Of a stretch of 64,000 nucleotides of DNA, positions 1-9,129 are shown piece after piece. The first letter of the stretch is position 1; the number at the start of each line of letters is the position of its first letter. The notes under the pieces were generated by a model. It was not told where the DNA came from and searched no databases. It saw nothing but the letters and a program-made list of their open reading frames with translations. Both the position numbers and the translations under genes were made by a program. The DNA is from JAFARE01 sp963777285 (lineage in GTDB: Bacteria; Chloroflexota; Dormibacteria; Aeolococcales; Aeolococcaceae), in the NCBI GenBank assembly GCA_963777285.1, contig CAVZPR010000001.1, positions 124,001 to 188,000 of the forward strand. The letters are read 5' to 3'.

Positions 1-942
1 GCGTCCTCATGGTGGGAGGAGATCTTCGTTCCGGGAATGATGCTTCCCTACGCGTCGTTGTTCGTCGACGGCGCAGCGCCGGACGCTGCACCGGAGCTGC
101 TGCACCGTCTGCGCAACTTCTTCCACGCCAAGCAGTGGATTCACCCGTCTGCGCACGAGCTTCGCCTCGATGACGGAGGTCTGCTGCCCTACGCCGCCAA
201 CCAGTGGTTCTTCTGCTCTCTCAACGGCGGAGGGTTCCTCGCCAGCAACCCCCCGGCCACCGAGTTCTTCCGAACCACGCTGCCCAAGCACATCGAGACG
301 CAGTACTTCCTGCTCTTCCTGCTCGCCCTGGAACAGCGGTTCGTGCTGATGATGCTGTCGCAGCAGGTCTCGCACCGGTGGGTGGCACAGGACGCGGATT
401 CAAGCGACAGGGCGCGGACGCTGGCGTTCGGCCGCATCCGCGACGCCCTCCTGGCCTTCACCGCGCAGGGGTACTTCGCCCAGACCATGCAGGAGGAGCA
501 CCACCACCGCTACTACGCGTGCTGGCAGCGCGTGTTTCAGTTGCAGCGCTTGTACGACGAGGTCGCCGCGGAGGTGCGCGAGATGCACTCGTACCTCGAT
601 CTTCGCCAGCGCACCAGGACCGAAGTGGTGGCGCGTGCTCACGAACGGCGCTCGCGCACGCTCGAGGGGCGGCTGAACCTGGTGACGTGGCTGCTCGGCA
701 TCCCCGTGTCGCTCATGCTCGTGATCAATGCAAGCGCCAACCTGGCCGCGGTGCGACACCTGCTGTTCGGTCCAGTCGGCGTCACCGGGTACGACATCGC
801 GATCGGCATCGTCCTCGAGATCCTCGGCGTCGGGGTCGGCTACGCCGCGTATCGCTGGATCAGCGGACGCATGAACCGGGCCGAGCGCGCCGCGCACAGC
901 AACACCGAGGCCACCATGGACGGCGAATGGCCGGGCAGCTGA
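1..942 (+). CDS. Membrane protein of unknown function, 5' end outside the window
   Basis: The reading frame is open to the left window edge, so the methionines near position 37 are probably internal and the gene is 5'-truncated. The visible part of about 310 residues is rich in aromatic and charged residues. It then has a basic helical stretch (RTRTEVVARAHERR) and ends with two hydrophobic segments (LVTWLLGIPVSLMLVI and IAIGIVLEILGVGVGYAAY), a two-helix C-terminal membrane anchor vaguely like CorA-type or stress-associated membrane proteins. I do not recognise the family. It overlaps the next gene by 16 bases, so the two are translationally linked and may form one system with the FHA-ABC protein. 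Confidence 0.7.
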   Translation, partial: ASSWWEEIFVPGMMLPYASLFVDGAAPDAAPELLHRLRNFFHAKQWIHPSAHELRLDDGGLLPYAANQWFFCSLNGGGFLASNPPATEFFRTTLPKHIETQYFLLFLLALEQRFVLMMLSQQVSHRWVAQDADSSDRARTLAFGRIRDALLAFTAQGYFAQTMQEEHHHRYYACWQRVFQLQRLYDEVAAEVREMHSYLDLRQRTRTEVVARAHERRSRTLEGRLNLVTWLLGIPVSLMLVINASANLAAVRHLLFGPVGVTGYDIAIGIVLEILGVGVGYAAYRWISGRMNRAERAAHSNTEATMDGEWPGS

Positions 943-3900
943 CCGCGGAGGACATCGACCGGATCGATCGCGACGTCGGCGATCGCTTTCCGTATCCGTT
1001 GGTGGGCACCTACAACCGTGCGCTCTTCCAGACGCCCGATCCTGCCGAGGCGCACGAGTATCTGCTCGACCTCTTCGAGGTGACCCTGAAGTACCTCGCC
1101 GCGATCGCCATCGCGCAGTACCTGGCCGACGGTGTGCGCGACGCGCAGCTCGACCACGATCTTCGCGAGCTGCAGCGTCCCAGCCTGGGGCACTGGCAGG
1201 GCTGGCTGCGCGACACGCTGCGGGTGTTCGAGGACGACGAGCGCCGTCTGCTCGCCTCGCTGCGCGACTTCTATCGCAAGCGGCACGAGGGGGCGATCCT
1301 CACCGCCGCGCAGGGGCTGTCGCGATCCGTCGCCGCGATGGGCGCGGGCTCCCCGGAGATCACGTCGAGCAGCGTCACCACGCAGCAGCTCTTCGACGTC
1401 CTGGTGGCATACCGCAACCGGCTGGCACACGGGGCGAGACCCAGCTCCTACGACAGGACGAGCGTGGCTGACATGCTGGCGCCCGCGCTGCGCCAGCTCT
1501 ACGGCGAGATGGGGTTTGCCGCGGACTTCCGTCTCGTCTACGTGCGTGCGGTGGCCGTCGACTTCGACGGCGCCGACCAGCGCGCGCAGCACCGCTACCG
1601 CCACCTGGTCACCTCGCTGATGGGGGAGTCGGCCCGGGCGTCGATGACGCCTCGGATGAATGCCGCGCCGTACCCGGACCGGCAGCTGTACCTGCTCGAT
1701 CGCGACGGTGACTTCACGCCGCTGCTGAGCATCCACCCCTTCCTGGTGTTCGCGCACTGCGCCAGCTGCAACCGGGAACAGGCCTTCGTGCTCAACTCGA
1801 GCACCGGCAGCGCGCAGGACTACCTGTCGTACGGGTGCACGCACCACGTGCGGTCGACCGACTACCTGCCGTACATGCAGCGGTTGCTGAAGCAGCTCGA
1901 GGGCGAGAGCGGCGCGTGGGAGGACGAGCAGCGCACCACCAAATGGGAGCTGCTGAGCCGCAGCGAGGGCGCTGCGGCCCACGCTGGATCGGAAACAGCT
2001 CCGCCCGCTGCGCCGGCTGCGTCCGCCGCTGGGGAGGTTGCGCCATCGCCCTCAGCAGCGCCACCGCCTGCGGACACCACGGCGGCGTCCGGCCGCAGCC
2101 TGCGCGTCACCGCACCGGGCCAGGAGATGGTGATCACCGCTGACCGTACGCTCCTCGTGGGTCGCGACCAGTCGGCCGACGTGCGCTACGAGGATCCGCG
2201 CGTCTCGCGGCGGCACGCGTCGCTCTCGTGCGTCGACGGCACCTGGGCCATCGAGGACCTCAACAGCCACAACGGCACCTTCCTCGACGGAGCGAGGATC
2301 GGCCGGCACGAGGTCAAGGGACGTGTCACGTTGCGGCTCGGAGACGCAGCCGGCGGACCGCTCCTGGTGCTCGCCGAGGTCGACGCCGTCAAGCCCCCGT
2401 CCGCGGCGCGTCAGATCATGCCCGCGCAGGACGTGCCGCACCCGCCGCCTGCGTCGTTCGTGACGCCGGCGCCTGCACCCGCCCCCGCAGGCGCATCCGC
2501 GCCGCCACGCACGCCGGTGCCGCCGTCCGCCACCGCCGGCCCCACGCCGGCGCCCTTATCGGCCACGGCTCCCGCGGCCACGGAAGGCAGCATCGACCTG
2601 GGCTCCATCAAAGCAGCGCACCGGATCCGCTCGCAGCGGGTCGCGCTCGGCCGCGCCACCGACAACGACATCGTGCTCACCGATCCGTCGGTGTCGCGCC
2701 ATCACGCCGAGATCCGCTGGGACCCCGCGGCCGGCTACCAGCTGCGCGACCTGGGCAGCCACAACGGCACCTACGTCAACGGCCAGTACACGGTCGCCAC
2801 CGCGCTCAAGGACATGGACCTCATCAGCATCGGACGGCACCGTCTGCGTCTGGTGCAGGGGACGCTCGAGGAGTACGTCGCCGGCGACGTGCGCATCGAG
2901 CTGAACGGCGTGACCGTGCACACGCCCGAGGGCCGCACGCTGCTCGACCACGTGAGCTTCGCGCTGGAGAAGCAGACGTTCCTTGCCGTCGTCGGACCGA
3001 GCGGCGCGGGCAAGACAACGCTGGTCAACGCGATGACCGGATTCCATCCCGCCGACGAGGGCCACGTCTTCTACGGTGGGCGCGACCTGTACGCCGAGTA
3101 CGACGACCTGCGACGTGGTATCGGCTACGTGCCGCAGGACGACATCATCCACACACAGCTGACGGCGCGGCAGGCACTCACCTACACGGCTGCGCTGCGC
3201 TTTCCCGGCGACGTGCCGGAGGTGGAGCGGCGCAAGCGGGTGGAGGAGGTGATGGCCGAGCTCGGCCTCGCTGAACGCGCCGACCTTCCCATCGACCACC
3301 TCTCCGGAGGTCAGCGCAAACGCGCCAACATCGGCGTGGAACTGCTCACCAAGCCGTCGCCGCTGTTCCTCGACGAGCCGACGTCCGGCCTCGATCCAGG
3401 GATGGAGAAGGGCGTGATGACGATGCTGCGTGGCCTGGCCGACGGCGGCCGCACGGTGATCATCGTCACGCACAGCCAGCAGAGCCTGCATCTGTGCGAC
3501 CGCGTGCTGTTCCTCGCGCCGGGGGGCAGGACGGCGTACTTCGGTCCTCCCGCGGATGCGCTGCGCTATTTCAACCGCACCGACTTCGCCGACGTGTTCA
3601 CCGATCTGGAGCAGCGTGGCGACGTCAAGTGGGACGAGCTGTTCCGCAACAGCCCGGAGTACGAGCAGTTCGTGCGCCTGCCACTGGCCATCGACCAGCC
3701 GGCGCTGCCCACCGGCGCACCGCGGCCGCTGCCGGCCAAGGCGACGCGCCGCGACTGGCCGCGCCAGTCGGTGACGCTGCTGCGCCGCTACATGGCGGCG
3801 GTCGCGTCCGACCGTCGCAACCTGGCACTGCTCCTGCTGCAAGCGCCGGTGCTGGCGCTGCTGATGATCGCTTCCCTCGGATCGGACGCCTTCAGCCACC

Positions 3901-4655
3901 CGAACGTGCTCGCGCAGATGGTGGTGACCGTGGCCGTGATCACGGTGACGCTGACGGGGTTGCTCAACTCCATCCGGGAGATCGTGAAGGAGTTCCCCAT
4001 ATATCAGCGAGAGCGCTTCGTCGGTCTGTCGATCCGCGCGTACATCATCTCCAAGCTCGGCGTGCTTGCGCCGCTCACGGTGCTGCAGGCGCTGATCCTG
4101 GTGGTCGTGGGGCTCAGCCGCCAGCCCGTGCACGGCGCGTCGGCGCTCGGCTCGTCGACGTTCGAGCTGGTCGTGGACGTGGGCCTCGCGGGGCTCGCTG
4201 CGATGTCACTGGGGCTGATGGTGTCGGCGATGATGCGCTCCGCGGACAAGGCGATCAGCGTGCTGGTGCTGCTCGTCGTGGCGCAGCTGATCATGTCGAT
4301 CCCGGTGCTGCAGATCAGCGACAAGCCGGTGCTCGGTCAGCTGAGCTGGTTGAGCAGCGCCAAGTGGGGCGTCGACGCGGTGGCGTCGACGGTGTCGCTG
4401 AACGATGTGCAGCCGTCGCTCGACGGGCCCGATGCCGCCTGGAAGCACGACGCCGGCACGTGGCTCAAGGACGTCACGATGCTCGTGGTGCTCACAGTCG
4501 CGCCGCTCATCGCGACGGCGTGGCTGCTCAAGCGCCGCGATCCGAGCCTGCTGACGCGGCGCCGCGGCGCGGTTGGGCTTGCGGCGCCGGTGCCCCGGGC
4601 TCCGCCTCCGCCGCTGCCCCCGCCACCTCCCGCAACGTACGCGCACGCCCCCTGA
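927..4655 (+). CDS. HEPN-like / double FHA / ABC-G type exporter fusion protein
   Basis: A 1242-residue protein. The N-terminal ~300 residues are helical and contain RNRLAH (residues 163-168), matching the R-N-x3-H signature of HEPN domains, followed by a CxxC and a CTHH cluster (residues ~277-306) that could bind zinc. A low-complexity Pro/Ala linker separates two FHA domains (~400-475 and ~563-645), each with GR, SxxH and NGT phosphothreonine-binding motifs. The ABC ATPase has Walker A GPSGAGKTT (~690), signature LSGGQ (~791) and Walker B FLDEPTSGLD (~812), followed by an ABC-2 membrane domain of about six helices and a proline-rich tail. The FHA-FHA-ABC order resembles mycobacterial Rv1747, which is controlled by a neighbouring Ser/Thr kinase; a kinase lies convergently next door here. 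The N-terminal extension is not part of Rv1747. Start ATG 927 is chosen because the upstream gene ends just after it. Confidence 0.85.
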   Translation: MAGQLTAEDIDRIDRDVGDRFPYPLVGTYNRALFQTPDPAEAHEYLLDLFEVTLKYLAAIAIAQYLADGVRDAQLDHDLRELQRPSLGHWQGWLRDTLRVFEDDERRLLASLRDFYRKRHEGAILTAAQGLSRSVAAMGAGSPEITSSSVTTQQLFDVLVAYRNRLAHGARPSSYDRTSVADMLAPALRQLYGEMGFAADFRLVYVRAVAVDFDGADQRAQHRYRHLVTSLMGESARASMTPRMNAAPYPDRQLYLLDRDGDFTPLLSIHPFLVFAHCASCNREQAFVLNSSTGSAQDYLSYGCTHHVRSTDYLPYMQRLLKQLEGESGAWEDEQRTTKWELLSRSEGAAAHAGSETAPPAAPAASAAGEVAPSPSAAPPPADTTAASGRSLRVTAPGQEMVITADRTLLVGRDQSADVRYEDPRVSRRHASLSCVDGTWAIEDLNSHNGTFLDGARIGRHEVKGRVTLRLGDAAGGPLLVLAEVDAVKPPSAARQIMPAQDVPHPPPASFVTPAPAPAPAGASAPPRTPVPPSATAGPTPAPLSATAPAATEGSIDLGSIKAAHRIRSQRVALGRATDNDIVLTDPSVSRHHAEIRWDPAAGYQLRDLGSHNGTYVNGQYTVATALKDMDLISIGRHRLRLVQGTLEEYVAGDVRIELNGVTVHTPEGRTLLDHVSFALEKQTFLAVVGPSGAGKTTLVNAMTGFHPADEGHVFYGGRDLYAEYDDLRRGIGYVPQDDIIHTQLTARQALTYTAALRFPGDVPEVERRKRVEEVMAELGLAERADLPIDHLSGGQRKRANIGVELLTKPSPLFLDEPTSGLDPGMEKGVMTMLRGLADGGRTVIIVTHSQQSLHLCDRVLFLAPGGRTAYFGPPADALRYFNRTDFADVFTDLEQRGDVKWDELFRNSPEYEQFVRLPLAIDQPALPTGAPRPLPAKATRRDWPRQSVTLLRRYMAAVASDRRNLALLLLQAPVLALLMIASLGSDAFSHPNVLAQMVVTVAVITVTLTGLLNSIREIVKEFPIYQRERFVGLSIRAYIISKLGVLAPLTVLQALILVVVGLSRQPVHGASALGSSTFELVVDVGLAGLAAMSLGLMVSAMMRSADKAISVLVLLVVAQLIMSIPVLQISDKPVLGQLSWLSSAKWGVDAVASTVSLNDVQPSLDGPDAAWKHDAGTWLKDVTMLVVLTVAPLIATAWLLKRRDPSLLTRRRGAVGLAAPVPRAPPPPLPPPPPATYAHAP

Positions 4656-4668
4656 GGGCGCATCACAG

Positions 4669-6315
4669 TCAGTGTGCGGCGCCGCTGATGTCCTGGGCCA
4701 TCGAGGTGGCGAGCGACTGGATCGTGGAGTCGGGGAACTTGTCCTGGTCGGCCGAGGAGCTGACGATCACCACCGAGACGCCGTTGTCGACGCGCACGAA
4801 GATGAGGTCGTTGATGCCACCGCCGTCGTTCTCGTACGAGGCACGGAAGGTCTGATCGCCCGCCGTGGGCGGTGACGGCAGATCGATGCCGGCGCTGGAA
4901 CACCGGCGCGCGGCGGACTGCGCTGAGCTCATGAACGTCGAGGCGTCACTCGCGCTCTTGAAGCTGTACACGTAGTTGTTGACGTCGCCGGTCACGCTGT
5001 TGCCGGAGTTGTCGGTGAACTGGCTCCGGAAGTCTGCGCTGGCGCTCTGCTGCGCGGCCCCCGAAGCCGGGTCCGACGGCGCGCACGCCCAGGTGCCGAA
5101 GCCGGGCGGCTGACCGGCGTCCTGATAGCCCGAGGGCAGCTGTCCGGAGCTGAGCACGGCGCTCGACGGGTTGAAGGAGAGCGGCGCCTGGCCGTGCGTC
5201 GCCACCAGGATGATGATGATCAGCAGCAGGAGCACCCCGCCGCCGATCCCGGCCGCGACGAGCAGGTGCGTGTTCACCCACGAAAGAAGTGGGTTGGGGG
5301 TCCTGCGCCCGATCTGCACCGGGGCCGGCGCCGACGGCGGCGCGACCCGCCTGTCGCCGGAGATCGAGTACGGTCCGGCGGTCACCGGCGACGGGGCCGG
5401 CGCCGGAGCCCACGACTCCGTCCGGTCGGGGTCGTCCGTCGCGCCGCCGCTCCTGATACCCGCCGCCGCGCGGGCGCCTTCGAGGTCGGCGTGGAACGCC
5501 GACGCCGTCGCGTAGCGCTGCTCCGGCGATTTGGCGAGCGCCCGCTCGAGCACGCGGCAGAGGGGGTCGGGGGCGCCCTGCGGGCGAAGGTCCGGCGGAG
5601 GGTCGCTGGCGATGCGCTTGAAGATCGCGGCCGACAACTCGTCGCGGCCGCGCGCGAACGGCGGGTGCCCCAGCATCGTCGACATCACCGTCGACGCCAG
5701 CGAGTACACGTCGGTGCCCGCGGTGCGGGGCCCGCCCTCGAGCACCTCCGGCGGCGTGTGCGCCACGCTCACCATCACCGACGTGCTCTGCGTCTCGGGT
5801 CCCTCGGTGAGCGCGGCCAGGCCGAAGTCGCCGAGCTTGGTCGAGCCGTACCGGGAGTACAGGACGTTCTCCGGCTTCACGTCGCGGTGCAGCACGTGCG
5901 CGCTGTGCGCGGCCTCGAGCGCGGTCGCGAGGCCGATGCCGATGGCCGACGCGTCCTGCCAGCCGTACGGCCCGCGCGAGCGCAGCGCGTCGGCGAGGCT
6001 GCCGCCGGTCATGTCCTCCATCACGATGTAGGGCCGGTCGGCGGCGGTGTAGCCGGCGGTGATGATCCCCACGATGTGCGGATGGCCGAAGAGCGCACCC
6101 ATCGCACGCACCTCGCGCTCGAACCGCTGACGCGATTCGTCGTCCAGCGCGGCGGCGAGCACCTTCACCGCGACGGTCTGGTCGAAGCCCTGGCGCCGCG
6201 CCCGGTACACGACGGCGAAGCCTCCCCGGCCGATCTCGACGACGTCGACGAGACCCGGGATGCCGATGTCCAGGGAATGCTCGACGCCGCCGGCGGGGCC
6301 TTCGGTCGCGCTCAC
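4669..6315 (-). CDS. Transmembrane PknB-like serine/threonine protein kinase with extracellular sensor domain
   Basis: A 548-residue Hanks-type kinase. The sequence shows a glycine loop GRGGFAVVY (residues 29-37), VAVK with Lys51, catalytic HRDVKPEN (143-150), DFG (163-165) and PPE in place of APE. A Pro/Ala-rich juxtamembrane linker leads to one strong membrane helix (a run of Leu/Ile near residue 375), then ~150 extracellular residues with paired cysteines and no PASTA repeats. The nearest start with a ribosome site is GTG at 6315 (preceded by GAGAGG); the frame is open further upstream but looks non-coding. It faces the FHA-ABC gene tail to tail, 13 bases apart. By analogy with PknF/Rv1747 it may phosphorylate a threonine recognised by those FHA domains; that link is inference. 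Confidence 0.9.
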   Translation of the reverse strand: MSATEGPAGGVEHSLDIGIPGLVDVVEIGRGGFAVVYRARRQGFDQTVAVKVLAAALDDESRQRFEREVRAMGALFGHPHIVGIITAGYTAADRPYIVMEDMTGGSLADALRSRGPYGWQDASAIGIGLATALEAAHSAHVLHRDVKPENVLYSRYGSTKLGDFGLAALTEGPETQSTSVMVSVAHTPPEVLEGGPRTAGTDVYSLASTVMSTMLGHPPFARGRDELSAAIFKRIASDPPPDLRPQGAPDPLCRVLERALAKSPEQRYATASAFHADLEGARAAAGIRSGGATDDPDRTESWAPAPAPSPVTAGPYSISGDRRVAPPSAPAPVQIGRRTPNPLLSWVNTHLLVAAGIGGGVLLLLIIIILVATHGQAPLSFNPSSAVLSSGQLPSGYQDAGQPPGFGTWACAPSDPASGAAQQSASADFRSQFTDNSGNSVTGDVNNYVYSFKSASDASTFMSSAQSAARRCSSAGIDLPSPPTAGDQTFRASYENDGGGINDLIFVRVDNGVSVVIVSSSADQDKFPDSTIQSLATSMAQDISGAAH

Positions 6316-6485
6316 CCTCTCGTCCTCTGTCCTCAGTCCCACCCTGGCTGTCGCGTGGCGCGCACCGACCTGATGGCGCGCCTGATTGTGGCATACGTCC
6401 GAAGCGGGCGAGGCGCTAGCGTGTCGCCGGTGCACGGTGTTTTGCGGATGCGCGACAGCACGCGCGCCAACCGAAGAGCGCCCCG

Positions 6486-7403
6486 GTGAGCCGCCGCGGC
6501 TGGCTGCTCTTCGCCGCCATGGGCGTGATCTGGGGTGTGCCCTACCTGCTGATCAAGATCGCGGTGGGACAGCTGACGCCGATCAGCCTCGTGTTCCTGC
6601 GCACGGCGGCGGGGGCGCTGCTGCTGCTGCCCTTCGTGATCGCCCGAGGTGAGCTGCGGTCGCTGCCCGCCCACTGGCGCGCGCTCGTCGCGTACACGGC
6701 CGTCGAGATCGGCGTGCCGTGGCTGCTGCTGTCGGATGCCGAACGGCGCCTGCCCAGCTCGCTGACCGGGCTGCTGGTGGCGACGGTGCCGCTCATCGGC
6801 GCCGTGCTGGCACGGGCCACCGGGGCGGCCGACCGCCTGCGGCGTCGCGAGCTGGCCGGGCTGCTCGTGGGGCTGGCCGGCGTGGCGGCGCTGGTCGGGC
6901 TCGACGTTTCCGGTGGCGACCTGGGCGCCGTGGGGGAGATGGCGGTGGTGACGGTCTGCTACGCGGTGGGGCCGATGATCATCGCCAGGCGCCTCGGCGG
7001 CGTGCCCGTGCTGGGTGTGGTCGCGACCTCGCTGGTGCTGGCGGCCGCCGCATACGCGCCTGCGGGCGTGCTGCAGCTGCCGCGGGCCCTGCCTGAAGCA
7101 AAGGTGATCGTGGCCGTGGCGCTCCTCGCCGTGGTGTGCACCGCGCTCGCCTTCCTGCTGTTCTTCGCGCTCATCGCCGAGGTGGGGCCGGTGCGCGCCA
7201 CGGTGATCACGTACGTCAACCCGGCGGTGGCGCTCACGCTCGGCGTCGCGCTCCTGGGGGAGCGCTTCACCGTCGGCGCCGGGGTGGGCTTCGTGCTCAT
7301 CCTGGCCGGGTCGTTCCTGGCCACCGGCGGCAGGCGGCGGCCCGCGCAGCCGGCGCCTGCCGCGGAGGCGGAGGCGCCGGTGCCCAGCGTCGCCTCCGCC
7401 TGA
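6486..7403 (+). CDS. EamA/DMT-superfamily transporter
   Basis: A 305-residue integral membrane protein with about ten hydrophobic helices arranged as two repeated EamA units. The first begins WLLFAAMGVIWGVPYLLIK and the second follows GGDLGAVGEMAVVTVCYAVG. The repeat-end motif ITYVNPAVALTLGVALLGE is typical of drug/metabolite transporters of the RhaT/YdcZ type. Substrate cannot be inferred. It begins with GTG and ends in an Ala/Pro-rich cytoplasmic tail. It converges on gdhA with only four bases between the stop codons and no hairpin between them, so read-through antisense transcription is possible. The 5' gap to the kinase gene is about 170 bases and presumably holds divergent promoters. Confidence 0.88.
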   Translation: MSRRGWLLFAAMGVIWGVPYLLIKIAVGQLTPISLVFLRTAAGALLLLPFVIARGELRSLPAHWRALVAYTAVEIGVPWLLLSDAERRLPSSLTGLLVATVPLIGAVLARATGAADRLRRRELAGLLVGLAGVAALVGLDVSGGDLGAVGEMAVVTVCYAVGPMIIARRLGGVPVLGVVATSLVLAAAAYAPAGVLQLPRALPEAKVIVAVALLAVVCTALAFLLFFALIAEVGPVRATVITYVNPAVALTLGVALLGERFTVGAGVGFVLILAGSFLATGGRRRPAQPAPAAEAEAPVPSVASA

Positions 7404-7407
7404 AGCG

Positions 7408-8679
7408 TCAGGGGTAGATGCCGCGCGCCGTCGTCGCCTCCGCGACGCGGTCGATGGCCACGAAGTAGGCGCCGTTGCGCAGCGACACCCCGTGCTCATG
7501 GGCCATGTCCCAGGCGTCGCCGAAGGCGCGGGTCATGATCTTCTCGAGCCGGCCGTTGATCTCTTCCTCGTCCCAGAAGAACGACTGCAGGTCCTGGACC
7601 CACTCGAAGTAGGACACGGTCACGCCGCCGGCGTTGGCCACGACGTCGGGGACGACCGTGACCCCGCGCTGTTCGAGAATCGCATCGCCATCGGGGGTGA
7701 CGGGGCCGTTGGCCGCTTCGAGGATGAGCGACGCCTTGATGCGCGCGGCGTTCTCGGCGGTGATCTGGTTCTCCAGCGCCGCGGGCACCAGCACGTCCAC
7801 CGGCACCTCGAGCACCTCGGCGGCGCCGATGGCGCGTGCGCCGTCGAACCCGGCGACGCTGCCGCTGCGCTGCTTGTGGGCGATCACCGCGGGAACGTCG
7901 AGGCCGGAGGGTGAATAGATCGCGCCAGTGCTGTCCGAAACCGCGCACACGGTGAAGCCCTGCTCCGCCATGAGCCGGGCCGCGATGCTCCCCGCGTTGC
8001 CGAATCCCTGCACCGCGACCGTGAGCTCGCCGGGACTGCGCCCCAACTTGCGGCATGCCTCCAGTGCCACGAACATCACGCCGCGCCCTGTGGCCGCGTT
8101 GCGTCCCTGGCTGCCGCCCACGGACAGCGGCTTACCCGTGACCACGGCGGGCACGGAGAAGCCCTGCTCCATGGACACCGTGTCCATGATCCAGGCCATC
8201 ACCGCAGGCGTCGTGTTCACGTCCGGCGCCGGGATGTCCGACTCGGGCCCGATGACCAGGCTGATCTCGGTCGCGTAGCGGCGCGTGAGGCGCTCCAGCT
8301 CGCCGAGGCTGAGCTTCTTGGGGTCGACGATGACGCCGCCCTTGGCGCCCCCGAAGGGCAGCCCCGCGATGGCGCACTTCCACGTCATCCACATGGCCAG
8401 CGCCTTGACCTCGTCGAGCGTGACCGCAGGGTGGTAGCGGATGCCGCCCTTGGCCGGCCCGCGGGCCACGTTGTGCTGCACGCGGTAGCCCTCGAACATG
8501 CGCACCGAGCCGTCGTCCATCTTCACCGGGAAGGTGACGATGAGCTGCCGCTTGACCTCGCGGAGCACGTGCCGCAGGTCGTGGTCGAGGCCCAGCAGGG
8601 CTGCGGCCTCGTCGAACTGGCGCTGCGCGTTGTGCCACGGGTTCTCCGTGGCCGGCTGGACCGAGACTGTCGCCGTCAC
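7408..8679 (-). CDS. gdhA: Glutamate (Glu/Leu/Phe/Val) dehydrogenase
   Basis: A 423-residue enzyme that interconverts glutamate with 2-oxoglutarate plus ammonia using NAD(P). The substrate-binding signature GPAKGGIRYHP and the active-site glycine-lysine segment PFGGAKGGV lie in the N-terminal half. The Rossmann dinucleotide motif GFGNAGS and the late NAGGVTVSYFEW segment match class I hexameric dehydrogenases of the archaeal/Gram-positive GudB/RocG type. The GTG start at 8679 is preceded by GGAGGTG. It stands alone: upstream on the other strand are the rpmG promoter and ribosomal genes, downstream is the convergent DMT transporter. Coenzyme preference cannot be read from the sequence with confidence. 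Confidence 0.95.
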   Translation of the reverse strand: MTATVSVQPATENPWHNAQRQFDEAAALLGLDHDLRHVLREVKRQLIVTFPVKMDDGSVRMFEGYRVQHNVARGPAKGGIRYHPAVTLDEVKALAMWMTWKCAIAGLPFGGAKGGVIVDPKKLSLGELERLTRRYATEISLVIGPESDIPAPDVNTTPAVMAWIMDTVSMEQGFSVPAVVTGKPLSVGGSQGRNAATGRGVMFVALEACRKLGRSPGELTVAVQGFGNAGSIAARLMAEQGFTVCAVSDSTGAIYSPSGLDVPAVIAHKQRSGSVAGFDGARAIGAAEVLEVPVDVLVPAALENQITAENAARIKASLILEAANGPVTPDGDAILEQRGVTVVPDVVANAGGVTVSYFEWVQDLQSFFWDEEEINGRLEKIMTRAFGDAWDMAHEHGVSLRNGAYFVAIDRVAEATTARGIYP

Positions 8680-8763
8680 TGGACACCTCCGGCGCCCGCG
8701 GGCCTGGTGCCGCGGCGGGCTTCAGCCAGAGGGTACGTCGCCGGTGTAGTCCCCTGGGGCCTG

Positions 8764-8772
8764 TGGTAGAAT
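8764..8772 (+). promoter_or_regulatory. Extended -10 promoter for rpmG-tRNA-Trp-secE
   Basis: TGG followed by TAGAAT (8767-8772) matches an extended -10 element. A -35 at the right spacing is poor (GTGTAG near 8744), as is usual for extended -10 promoters. It lies between the divergent gdhA start and rpmG, about 50 bases before the rpmG start. Confidence 0.5.
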
Positions 8773-8780
8773 CGGTCACG

Positions 8781-8800
8781 ACCTAGCGCCGCTAGGTCTC
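8781..8800 (+). promoter_or_regulatory. Leader hairpin with U-rich tail before rpmG
   Basis: ACCTAGC and GCTAGGT form a perfect 7-bp stem around GCC at 8781-8797, followed by CTCTTTTG. It sits just downstream of the predicted promoter and before the rpmG ribosome site. It could be a weak attenuator or a 5'-end stabilising stem for the ribosomal transcript. Confidence 0.4.
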
Positions 8801-8824
8801 TTTTGTGTAGAGGCAATTTTCCAC

Positions 8825-8992
8825 GTGGCCACGGCCAAGGGCGGCTCGTCCATCATCACGTTGCAGTGTCCCGACTGCAAGGAGCGCAACTACACGACGG
8901 TCAAGAACCGGCGCAACGATCCGGACCGTCTGGAGCTGCGCAAGTTCTGCAAGCGCTGTCGCGGTCACCGGCTGCATCGCGAGACCAAGTGA
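8825..8992 (+). CDS. rpmG: 50S ribosomal protein L33
   Basis: A 55-residue protein beginning at GTG 8825. It has the L33 core NYTTVKNRRNDPDRLELRKFC and two cysteine pairs (CPDC and CKRC), so it is the zinc-binding C+ form. The usual ribosome site is weak (AGAGG about 11 bases upstream). The gene is followed four bases later by tRNA-Trp and then secE, the standard arrangement at the start of the secE-nusG-rplKA operon. Confidence 0.93.
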   Translation: MATAKGGSSIITLQCPDCKERNYTTVKNRRNDPDRLELRKFCKRCRGHRLHRETK

Positions 8993-8996
8993 TCAC

Positions 8997-9072
8997 AGGG
9001 GCGTAGCTCAGCTGGTAGAGCATCGGTCTCCAAAACCGAGGGTCGCGCGTTCGAGTCGTGCCGCCCCTGCCA
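8997..9072 (+). tRNA. tRNA-Trp (CCA anticodon)
   Basis: A 76-nt cloverleaf. The acceptor arms AGGGGCG and CGCCCCT pair perfectly. The D-arm is GCTC-AGCTGGTAG-AGC. The anticodon stem TCGGT/ACCGA encloses loop CTCCAAA with anticodon CCA. The T-arm contains GTTCGAGTC, and a CCA tail is genomically encoded after discriminator G. Its place between rpmG and secE is conserved in many bacteria. Confidence 0.97.
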
Positions 9073-9129
9073 GGAGACCCGCGGCCGCGACGGCGGTTCG
9101 CGACAACAGACACGGAGGGTAGTCGGACA

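Noticed and set aside
2556..4133. Long open frame antisense to the FHA-ABC gene, and similar long antisense frames opposite rpoC, rpoB and fusA
   Set aside because: High GC leaves few stop codons in the opposite strand. The proteins are His/Arg/Gln-rich with no domain, and the sense genes are certain.
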